Positions 7,121 through 13,722 of a stretch of 19,499 bases of DNA are shown piece by piece. The stretch is from Chryseosolibacter sp964563295 (GTDB lineage: Bacteria > Bacteroidota > Bacteroidia > Cytophagales > Cyclobacteriaceae): the NCBI GenBank assembly GCA_964563295.1, contig CAZLWX010000069.1:1-19499 (forward strand), given 5' to 3'. A program made the translations under genes and the position numbers. Under the pieces are notes generated by a model. That model saw nothing but the letters and a program-made list of their open reading frames with translations, was not told the origin of the DNA and searched no databases. Numbering within the stretch: the stretch's first letter is position 1; every line of letters starts with the position of its first letter.

Positions 7121-8006
7121 CGTAGCACTCGCCATCCTCCTCGCCGCCACTACTGTCGGCTATACCCAGGAACTGAATTGCTCAGTAACGGTCAATGCCA
7201 GTCAGGTGCAAACTTCCGACCGGGGAATATTCAGGGATATGGAAAACGCCGTCCAACAGTTCATGAATGGACGCAAATGGACAAATGACACGTTCAAGAA
7301 TCATGAAAAGATCAACTGCAATTTTCTCATCACCATAACAAAGATGCCGGCAATAGGAAGCTTTACGGCTTCCGTGCAGGTTCAATCCGCACGACCTGTT
7401 TTTAATACCAATTATCCGAGCCTGTTGTTCAACTTTGCCGACCGCGACTGGGAATTCGAATACATCGAATCGATGCCTTTGGAGTATAATGACAACACGT
7501 TCACGACCAACCTGACCTCGATGCTCGCCGTGTATGCCTATCTGATCATTGGCCTGGACTACGACTCGTTCAGCGAATTGGGCGGCACTCCTTACTATCA
7601 AAAAGCCCTGATGGTGGTCAATAACGCACAACAGTCGAATCGACCGGGCTGGCAATCCCTCGGAAGCAACCGCAATCGGTATTGGCTGGTGGAAAACCTG
7701 ACGAACCCTCAAATGAACGAACTGCGTCGCGTCCTGTACAGCTACCACCGGCTCGCCCTGGATACTTTCGATCAGGACCCCGACAAAAGCCGCACGACAA
7801 TTTTGAATGGATTGAAGGAGATTAAGAAAATCCGGGACATCAACCCCAATTCAATCCTGGTTATCAGCTTTTTTGACGCCAAAGGAAAAGAACTGGCCAA
7901 TATTTTCTCCGATGGCAACATCCAGGTCCGGCGGGAGGCGTACGACATCATCACCTCTATCGACCCGTCTAACCGAAGCATGTACGAAAAGATAATTCGG
8001 AATTGA
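7113..8006 (+). CDS. porD: DUF4835 / PorD-like T9SS-associated protein
   Basis: A 297-residue secreted protein with a signal peptide (MRSVALAILLAATTVGYTQ). ELNCSVTVN and later NFLITI, TASVQVQSARPVFNTNYP, and MLAVYAYLIIGLDYDSFS are typical of the DUF4835 family. Members are annotated in some Bacteroidota genomes as PorD, a type IX secretion component, and they are commonly encoded between coaBC and recN as here. The biochemical role is not established; I rely on remembered family naming. The ATG at 7113 overlaps the coaBC stop codon (ATGCGTAG), which suggests translational coupling; an upstream TTG at 7101 is less likely. There are no TM segments beyond the signal, so a periplasmic or outer-membrane-facing location is inferred. 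Confidence 0.8.
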   Translation: MRSVALAILLAATTVGYTQELNCSVTVNASQVQTSDRGIFRDMENAVQQFMNGRKWTNDTFKNHEKINCNFLITITKMPAIGSFTASVQVQSARPVFNTNYPSLLFNFADRDWEFEYIESMPLEYNDNTFTTNLTSMLAVYAYLIIGLDYDSFSELGGTPYYQKALMVVNNAQQSNRPGWQSLGSNRNRYWLVENLTNPQMNELRRVLYSYHRLALDTFDQDPDKSRTTILNGLKEIKKIRDINPNSILVISFFDAKGKELANIFSDGNIQVRREAYDIITSIDPSNRSMYEKIIRN

Positions 8007-8007
8007 A

Positions 8008-8034
8008 TTGTCTTCCTGACGTTGATTAGATTTA
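8008..8034 (+). promoter_or_regulatory. Possible internal promoter before the Sm-like gene and recN
   Basis: TTG (8008-8010) and TAGATTTA (8027-8034) are separated by 16 bp. The second differs from TAnnTTTG only in the last base. It lies in the only sizeable gap (61 bp) between porD and the next gene, so it could provide separate expression of the small gene and recN. The spacing is one base short of the usual range, so this is weak. Confidence 0.25.
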
Positions 8035-8067
8035 AGGTCTCAGCTCACGCCAATCCAAATCAACCGT

Positions 8068-8295
8068 ATGCCCATCGCGAGACAGTTGCGATTAAACGAT
8101 CCCTCCGTTATCCGCCAACGGGCCGGTGAGTTCTTGGGAAAAAAAATTAATATTGTACTGAAGGACAACCGTGTGGTCTTTGGCGAGCTCAGCACTGTCG
8201 TGGCAGACGGGATTGTGTTGACCAACATGCGCCATAAGAAATCCCATTTTTCATTCACACAGATAGAAGAACTGTATTTTGATACGATCAGCTAA
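8068..8295 (+). CDS. Small Sm/LSm-like protein upstream of recN
   Basis: I do not know a named function for this 75-residue protein. After a charged helix (MPIARQLRLNDPSVIRQRAGEF; about 1-22) it runs FLGKKINIVLKDNRVVFGEL, then STVVADGIVLTNM and finally HFSFTQIEELYFDTI. The order of a GK-hydrophobic strand, a charged turn, a strand ending in G-x-L, a strand IVL and a final I..hh.hD strand resembles the five-stranded Sm fold of Hfq and LSm proteins. No Hfq-specific YKHA motif is present. Its TAA overlaps the recN ATG by one base (TAATG), so the two are probably translationally coupled. The gene is coding by context and composition; the fold is inference. Confidence 0.65.
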   Translation: MPIARQLRLNDPSVIRQRAGEFLGKKINIVLKDNRVVFGELSTVVADGIVLTNMRHKKSHFSFTQIEELYFDTIS

Positions 8296-9944
8296 TGCTG
8301 AAGCACCTCACGATAAAGAACTACGCCCTCATCAAGCACCTGGAAATGCGACCTTCGTCTCATCTTAACGTCATCACAGGCGAAACCGGTGCGGGGAAGT
8401 CGATCATGCTCGGCGCCGTTGGCTTGTTAATGGGAAACCGCGCGGACACGAAAGTATTGTGGGATGAGAACGAAAAGTGCATCATCGAGGGCGTCTTTGA
8501 CGTCAAGAACTATAAGCTTAAGCCGGTATTTAAAGCCGAAGATCTCGACTACGACGATCAAACCGTTATTCGGCGGGAAATCAGCCCTGGTGGAAAATCG
8601 CGCGCGTTCATCAATGATACCCCGGTAACACTGGAAGTCATGCGTCGCATTGGCGGACTGCTGATGGACATTCATTCCCAGCATGAGACATTGTTGCTCG
8701 GTGACCATTCATTTCAACTCCGTCTGATCGACACGTTTGCCGGTAATGATCGTCTTCTCGACGAATACGGTTACGCATGGCATTCATACCTGGAAGCTAA
8801 GCGAAACCTCGACACGCTGACAGCGCAGGCCGGCACGTTGCGCCAGGAAGCGGACTTTACACGGTTCCAGCTTGACGAACTCCTGCAAGCTGCCCTTGAA
8901 CCTTCCGAACAAACCGCGTTGGAATCTGAGCTCAAGATTATGGAACACGCCGAGGAGATCAAGACGAAATTCAACAGTGTGCTGCAGTCGTTAAGTCAAT
9001 CTGAGTTCTCGGTCCAACGCGCGCTGGGCGACGCCAGAAACCAGATGCAATCACTTTCAGCATATGCCGAACAATACCGCGCGCTCTTCGACCGGATAGA
9101 AAGCATTCGTCTTGAGCTCGACGACATTATTTTTGAATTGGAAAAAGCCGAGAGTGCTGTCGAAGTCGACCCCGAGCGGTCGGAATGGATCCGCGACCGG
9201 CTGAGCACAATTTACCGGCTTACGAAGAAACACCGCGTCGACGACATCGAGGGCCTGCTGAACTTGCAAACGGCACTGCAGCAAAAAGCCGCCCTGACGT
9301 CCAATCTCGACGATGAACTCGCCCGTGCACGACAAAAATTTGAGCAGGCAATGAGCCAGGTACAAACCCTGGCCTCCGAAATCAGCGCGAGCCGCAAAAA
9401 AGCATTTGAGCCTTTGCGAAAGCAGATCACGAAATTGCTGAAGGAACTTGGCATTCCGGAGGCCAACCTCTCGATCGCCAGCCAACAGGTGGAGCCTACA
9501 GCAACGGGTATCGATCAGGTGGATATCCTTTTCAGTGCCAACAAAGGCATTGCGCCGCGGCCATTGGCGCAGGTGGCGTCGGGTGGTGAATTTTCGCGAT
9601 TCATGTTCTGTATCAAGTACATCATGGCCGAAAAAGCGTCGTTGCCAACGCTCGTGCTGGACGAGATCGATAATGGTGTCTCGGGCGAAATCGCGATCAA
9701 GTTGGGAACGCTGATGAAGAATATGTCAAAGGATCATCAGTTGATAACGATCAGTCACCTTCCGCAGATAGCCGCAAAAGGCGACACGCACTATTTTGTT
9801 TACAAGGACAGTTCGTCCGGCAAAACAGTCAGCAAGGTCCGCGAACTCGCGACTGACGAGCGGGTCACTGAAATTGCCAAAATGATTGGTGGTGATAGGC
9901 CGTCGAAGGTCGCGCTTGAAAACGCGCAGGAACTGCTGCGCTAG
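8295..9944 (+). CDS. recN: DNA repair ATPase RecN
   Basis: RecN is an SMC-like ATPase that acts early at DNA double-strand breaks. The 549-residue product has the N-terminal head with Walker A GETGAGKS (29-36), the coiled-coil arms (about 150-370, rich in Glu, Lys, Gln and Leu), and a C-terminal head with signature ASGGEFSRFMF, Walker B LVLDEIDNGVSGE and H-loop TISHLPQIAA. The ending IGGDRPSKVALENAQELL is usual for the family. The length is normal. It is the last gene of the operon, overlapping the small Sm-like gene by one base. The 7-bp inverted repeat region starts right after its TAG. Confidence 0.96.
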   Translation: MLKHLTIKNYALIKHLEMRPSSHLNVITGETGAGKSIMLGAVGLLMGNRADTKVLWDENEKCIIEGVFDVKNYKLKPVFKAEDLDYDDQTVIRREISPGGKSRAFINDTPVTLEVMRRIGGLLMDIHSQHETLLLGDHSFQLRLIDTFAGNDRLLDEYGYAWHSYLEAKRNLDTLTAQAGTLRQEADFTRFQLDELLQAALEPSEQTALESELKIMEHAEEIKTKFNSVLQSLSQSEFSVQRALGDARNQMQSLSAYAEQYRALFDRIESIRLELDDIIFELEKAESAVEVDPERSEWIRDRLSTIYRLTKKHRVDDIEGLLNLQTALQQKAALTSNLDDELARARQKFEQAMSQVQTLASEISASRKKAFEPLRKQITKLLKELGIPEANLSIASQQVEPTATGIDQVDILFSANKGIAPRPLAQVASGGEFSRFMFCIKYIMAEKASLPTLVLDEIDNGVSGEIAIKLGTLMKNMSKDHQLITISHLPQIAAKGDTHYFVYKDSSSGKTVSKVRELATDERVTEIAKMIGGDRPSKVALENAQELLR

Positions 9945-9945
9945 T

Positions 9946-10082
9946 CAAGTTGCAGGTTGCATGTTTCAGGTTGCAGGTCTCTGTGTTGTAATGACCAGGG
10001 AATTCATTGCGCGAATCAAGTTTGTAGTTTGTAGTTAGGACTTCCAGCTTACAACTTGTATCCTGCAACCTGCAACCTACTC
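9946..10082. repeat. 7-bp-periodic inverted repeat filling a convergent gap
   Basis: The left arm (9946-9987) is six units of 7 bp in one register, best unit CAGGTTG. The right arm (10020-10082) is nine units with complementary units such as CCTGCAA. GTTGCAGGTTGCA (9949-9961) is the perfect complement of TGCAACCTGCAAC (10064-10076), giving a 13-bp stem around a 102-nt loop; alternative 11-bp pairings exist. Smaller nested complements occur, for example CAAGTT(T)GTA at 10018-10026 with TACAACTTG at 10050-10058. The arms begin one base after the recN stop and end over the stop codon of the YdcF-like gene, so the repeat may serve as 3'-end structure for both mRNAs. Confidence 0.75.
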
Positions 10083-10754
10083 ACTTTCGGCTTCGTCTTT
10101 GACTCGCTTTCCGAACGTTCCGCGAAGTCGTTGCCAGAAGTTTTCTCTTTCCGTGAGCGGTACAAAGTCCGCCACAAATGCCGTCGATGGGTCGATGTCG
10201 GGCAGGGTCTTGTCGTCTATGGAAAGCCTGTCGAAAATAATCGGGATCGCTTTCATGCCAGGACAATAACGGCGCACAAAAGAGCGCAGCAAGCCCGCCT
10301 GGAACGGGTCGGATGCCAGTGCAATTTTCCTGAACCCCAGTGCTTGCGCCATTTTCCAACCGTAATAGGCATTCTCCGTGCTGTGCTCGGCCCGGGTTTC
10401 GGAAAAAGTTCGATCAGCAGGAATCCCGAGTGAGTCGGCCATGATCTTCATCACGATGCCCTCCACATAAGGCGAGTACACCGATGATCCTGAAAAAATG
10501 ATGTGAGTGGTAAATCCGCTGTCGTACAAATGTTTGGCCCAAAACAGCCGCATTTTCATCACCGCCGTCGTCTCGTCCCCTTCATACGGAACACCGGGAA
10601 CGATGACGACGTCAAAGGGTTTTTCGCGCAACGCGCGCTCATACGACTTGGTCGCATACCGCGAATAGGTACAATGCGTCAGCACAGCGGCGAGCAAGAG
10701 AAAAATGTGCACATAAACAAAAATCTTAAGAAACTTAATTAGCAGACGCTTCAT
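10077..10754 (-). CDS. YdcF/SanA-like DUF218 membrane protein
   Basis: The 225-residue protein has an N-terminal membrane anchor (about 5-28, IKFLKIFVYVHIFLLLAAVL) and then a DUF218 domain. The domain is marked by FDVVIVPGV (about 47-55), IIFSGSSVYSP, EGIVMKIMADSLGIP, ETRAEHSTENAYYGWKMAQALGF and IALASDPFQAG. Proteins of this group (SanA, YdcF, ElyC) act at the cell envelope and are linked to barrier function and lipid carrier metabolism; the reaction is unclear for most. The acidic tail (DEAESE) ends within the repeat region. It starts 22 bp after recQ and on the same strand, so the two probably share a transcript. Confidence 0.82.
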   Translation of the reverse strand: MKRLLIKFLKIFVYVHIFLLLAAVLTHCTYSRYATKSYERALREKPFDVVIVPGVPYEGDETTAVMKMRLFWAKHLYDSGFTTHIIFSGSSVYSPYVEGIVMKIMADSLGIPADRTFSETRAEHSTENAYYGWKMAQALGFRKIALASDPFQAGLLRSFVRRYCPGMKAIPIIFDRLSIDDKTLPDIDPSTAFVADFVPLTERENFWQRLRGTFGKRVKDEAESE

Positions 10755-10776
10755 GCACGTATGATCAATAGTCCAT

Positions 10777-12696
10777 CTATTTCGATCGTTTGGCGAGCCT
10801 TAGCTTCCACACCTTATCGTATTCCAGGACATTTTCATCAACGAGATCCCGCACAGCGTCCACGAACAGCTCGTGGTCGCTCGGCGCAATTGCCTCTTCC
10901 AGCTTCTCCACCGTGAAACTACCTCGTTTGATAACATTTACAACTTCCGCCTTGAGGGTTTCCAGCGATCCGGCGTTGTCTTTCTTCCTTTTTTCAATAC
11001 ACACATCACAGATTCCACAAGGTTTGAACGTTACTTCGCCGAAGTAATCCTGCACGACCTGCATGCGGCACCGAAAATCGTTCTCGACAAAGTCCACCAC
11101 CGCCCGGGCTTTTCCCTCAATCAACTTTTTTCGTGCCATCAGCCGCTTCCGGTCCAGGGGTAGCTTGTCAGCATCCTGACGCGGCAATACGAAGGTAAGC
11201 TGGGGTTTATCTTTCACACCTGCGTAAGAAATGACACCGAGTTGATCAAGATGGCGCAACTGGCCTGTTATTTCTTCACGCGTCATGTTGAGGGCGTTCG
11301 CCAGGTAGGATTCGGATATGTTGACGAATCCAGAAAACAACTCCCCGCCATAGAGCCGCAAGAGCATCTTGAGCAAAGCATCGAACGAAGCGTTCGCGAC
11401 CTGGAACTCATAAAGACTTTGATGGTCGGCTTCAACATGTACCGTTGATGGGTTGTAATAACTTTCGTTGAACTGAAGGAGGCCTTCCTCCTCCAATTTC
11501 TTAAGCGCATTGTATACCTCCAGGGGACGAAAATGAAAGCGTTCAGCGAAATGATGAACTTCGAAGTCGAAGCTCTCGCCTGCACCGCTGCCAAGCGCAA
11601 GCTGATAGTAGTTCGCCAGTGCCTGGTAGACCTTTGCGAGCACATCGACGGTAGGTTGAGATTGCTCGGTCTTCGTAATAAGATTATTGGTATCGGCATC
11701 CTGATATAGGATAACGGCGAATGAACGATGACCGTCGCGGCCCGCTCTGCCGGCTTCCTGGTAATACGACTCGAGATTCTCAGGCAGATCGAGGTGGATC
11801 ACAATCCTGACATCGGGTTTGTCGATACCCATACCAAAAGCATTCGTTGCCACCATGATGCGGGTTTTGCCCTGGATCCACTCTTCCTGACGCCGCGTGC
11901 GCTCTTCGAACGAAAGGCCGGCGTGATAGTACGTTGCGGAAATATTCTTCCGTTGCAACCAGCGGGCCGTTTCTTGTGTGGTTTTGCGCGAGCGGACGTA
12001 AATGATTGCCGTGCCGCGAACTTTCTGCAGGATCTCCAGCACCTTCTTATCCTTGTTCTCCGTCTTCCGGACGACGAAAGAAAGATTTTCGCGGGCAAAG
12101 GATTTCTGAAACACGGCGCTGCCCTTTCGAAATCCGAGCCTGGCCATGATATCGTCGCACACCTCTTTTGTCGCGGTTGCCGTCAGGGCAATTATGGGTA
12201 CATCCGGTTTGATATCCCGCAACATAGCAATTTGCAGGTAAGGAGGCCGAAAGTCGTAACCCCACTGTGAAATGCAGTGGGCTTCATCGACGGCGATCAA
12301 TCCAACCCTCATTTGACGGAATCGCTCCCGGAAAATTTCTGTCTGAAGTCGTTCGGGAGAAACATACAGGAACCTGATGTCACCAAACATCGCGTTGTTG
12401 AGGTGCAGGTCGATCTCATGACGTGACAGCCCCGAATGCACGGCGACCGCCAGAATGTTGCGATGGCGAAGCTGTTCTACCTGATCCTTCATCAGCGCGA
12501 TGAGCGGTGTGATGACTACACAGACGCCGTCCAGCAGAAGGGCTGGTACCTGGAAGCAGACCGATTTTCCGCCGCCGGTCGGCAGGATCGCAAGAGTATC
12601 AACGCCGCCCATGACAGAATGAATAATCTCCTCCTGCAGCGGACGAAATCGGCTGTGTTTCCAGTACTGTTGAAGAACTGACAGTGGCGTTTCCAA
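10777..12696 (-). CDS. recQ: RecQ-family ATP-dependent DNA helicase
   Basis: The 639-residue protein is a 3'-5' DNA helicase for recombination and repair. Visible motifs are FRPLQ (motif 0, 17-21), Walker A LPTGGGKS (38-45), DEAH (137-140) in VDEAHCISQWGYDFRPPY, TATAT, and the lobe-2 motifs YYHAGL, ATNAFGMGIDKPDVR and QEAGRAGRDG. A winged-helix-like stretch (FHFRPLEVYNALKKLEEEGLL) follows at roughly 390-415. The four zinc cysteines lie near the C-terminus (about Cys543, 560, 563, 566), later than in E. coli RecQ, and no HRDC domain is evident. The start is a TTG at 12696: it gives the usual METPL start, and no in-frame ATG lies nearby. It is divergent from the toxin-antitoxin pair. Confidence 0.93.
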   Translation of the reverse strand: METPLSVLQQYWKHSRFRPLQEEIIHSVMGGVDTLAILPTGGGKSVCFQVPALLLDGVCVVITPLIALMKDQVEQLRHRNILAVAVHSGLSRHEIDLHLNNAMFGDIRFLYVSPERLQTEIFRERFRQMRVGLIAVDEAHCISQWGYDFRPPYLQIAMLRDIKPDVPIIALTATATKEVCDDIMARLGFRKGSAVFQKSFARENLSFVVRKTENKDKKVLEILQKVRGTAIIYVRSRKTTQETARWLQRKNISATYYHAGLSFEERTRRQEEWIQGKTRIMVATNAFGMGIDKPDVRIVIHLDLPENLESYYQEAGRAGRDGHRSFAVILYQDADTNNLITKTEQSQPTVDVLAKVYQALANYYQLALGSGAGESFDFEVHHFAERFHFRPLEVYNALKKLEEEGLLQFNESYYNPSTVHVEADHQSLYEFQVANASFDALLKMLLRLYGGELFSGFVNISESYLANALNMTREEITGQLRHLDQLGVISYAGVKDKPQLTFVLPRQDADKLPLDRKRLMARKKLIEGKARAVVDFVENDFRCRMQVVQDYFGEVTFKPCGICDVCIEKRKKDNAGSLETLKAEVVNVIKRGSFTVEKLEEAIAPSDHELFVDAVRDLVDENVLEYDKVWKLRLAKRSK

Positions 12697-12752
12697 GCTC
12701 GTGCAATATAGCCATCCAGCGGCAATACTGGCAGGAACAGCATGAACCCAGG

Positions 12753-12790
12753 TTGGAAAATTTTCGTTACATTTATGGAATATTTTCCAA
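12753..12790. promoter_or_regulatory. Operator-like paired palindromes before the antitoxin
   Basis: TGGAAAATTTTC (12754-12765) and TGGAATATTTTC (12776-12787) differ in one base and are offset by 22 bp, about two helical turns. Each is palindromic or nearly so. Their outer halves, TTGGAAAAT (12753-12761) and ATTTTCCAA (12782-12790), also form a 9-bp perfect inverted repeat. Between them lies TACATTTA (12768-12775), one base from the -7 consensus TAnnTTTG. The second copy ends seven bases before the antitoxin ATG. This is the layout expected of an autoregulated toxin-antitoxin promoter; it could also affect the divergent recQ. Confidence 0.6.
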
Positions 12791-12794
12791 ACGC

Positions 12795-13229
12795 ATGGAA
12801 CATCCGGATATCAACCATACTGCCTCCCGCCTGGTCGGGCTCCGGCCGACCCGGAAGAATGAGAAACTGAATTTTTCGGAGGTCGCCGTACAAGGATTGA
12901 AGAAATCGTCGGTGGAATATTTTCTTAAGAACTCCAAACTGAGACCGGCGATTTTTTACCGCTATCTCGACATTACACCCAGAGCGCTCGCAAACTACCG
13001 CGCGAACCAGGCCCTGCGCCTGTATCTAACCGACCGCATCCTCGACCTGGCCAAGCTATATGCACATGGATACCTCGTCTTCGGGTCAATCGATAACTTC
13101 AACTATTGGTTAAGTTCGCCTTCCGTCGATCTGAAAGGAGAAAAGCCGTTGGACCTCATCCATAGCAGGCACGGTCTGGAAGTCGTTGACGAAATTCTGG
13201 GCCGCCTCGAACACGGCATACCGGCATGA
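12795..13229 (+). CDS. Xre/MbcA/ParS-type antitoxin
   Basis: The 144-residue protein matches antitoxins paired with RES toxins. An N-terminal helical DNA-binding region (about 20-90) includes SGLKKSSVEYFL-like and ITPRALANYRANQALRLYLTD helices. The C-terminal toxin-binding domain has the family signature VFGSIDNFNYWLSSPSVDL, EKPLDLIHSRHGLEVVDEILGRLEHGIPA (guide phrases, about 92-144). It neutralises the RES toxin and usually represses its own operon. The ATG at 12795 was chosen because the operator-like palindromes end just before it; the frame stays open upstream to 12684 without family similarity. It overlaps the toxin gene by ATGA (13226-13229). Confidence 0.9.
   Translation: MEHPDINHTASRLVGLRPTRKNEKLNFSEVAVQGLKKSSVEYFLKNSKLRPAIFYRYLDITPRALANYRANQALRLYLTDRILDLAKLYAHGYLVFGSIDNFNYWLSSPSVDLKGEKPLDLIHSRHGLEVVDEILGRLEHGIPA
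12913..12924. promoter_or_regulatory. Third operator-like copy inside the antitoxin gene
   Basis: TGGAATATTTTC occurs here identically to 12776-12787, 137 bp downstream and within the antitoxin coding sequence. It could be an auxiliary binding site for looping or roadblock repression. It could also be chance: only base identity supports it, and the palindrome is not completed on the right (TTAAG follows). Confidence 0.3.
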
Positions 13230-13678
13230 TCGTCTTTCGCTGCGCCCTCCTGAAGCATGTCACGACCACGCTGACGGGCGATGGAGCGGCACGCTACGGA
13301 GGAAGATGGAATTCAAAAGGCGTCCCCGTCATCTATACAGCTGAAAGCAGGATCATGGCTGTCCTCGAGCTTCTAATACGCCAACCAATTGACAAGATTT
13401 GTGCGGATTTCCGGATTGTGCCGATCGAGTTCACAGAGACGTTCACTCAACCGCGCCTTCCCCCGGACTGGAAGGAAAATGAACGGACGTCCCGCAGGGT
13501 CGGCGATGACGCTCTTCAGAACAGGAACAATCTCGTGATCAGAGTTCCGTCTGCTCTGCTGGCCAACAGCTTCAACTTCCTGATTAATCCTCTTTCAACA
13601 AAAATTAGTCAGGTCAAGCTTCACAAAGAAGAACCGATATTGATGGATGAAAGGCTAATGGAAGCGTTGCGAAAATAG
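13226..13678 (+). CDS. RES-domain toxin
   Basis: The 150-residue protein has the RES domain, named for conserved Arg, Glu and Ser: GGRWNSKGVPVIYTAES (about 25-41, Arg27), Glu48 in AVLELL, and VPSALLANSFNFLINP (Ser109). Characterised members (MbcT, ParT and relatives) act on NAD+ or on NAD-dependent targets and halt growth; NAD+ degradation is therefore likely, but here it is inferred. All expected key residues are present and the length is typical, so the toxin looks intact. The start codon lies in the antitoxin stop (ATGA), implying coupled translation. It is convergent with the OmpA-type gene, leaving a 44-bp gap. Confidence 0.9.
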   Translation: MIVFRCALLKHVTTTLTGDGAARYGGRWNSKGVPVIYTAESRIMAVLELLIRQPIDKICADFRIVPIEFTETFTQPRLPPDWKENERTSRRVGDDALQNRNNLVIRVPSALLANSFNFLINPLSTKISQVKLHKEEPILMDERLMEALRK

Positions 13679-13722
13679 TGGAGATTCACCACCCTTCAGC
13701 GAAGAAGACATAATGACGTCTA

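Noticed and set aside
9946..10082. CRISPR-like array
   Set aside because: The units are 7 bp with no spacers and no cas genes nearby.
12684..12794. N-terminal extension of the antitoxin
   Set aside because: It would cover the operator-like palindromes and overlap the recQ start; family similarity begins after 12795.
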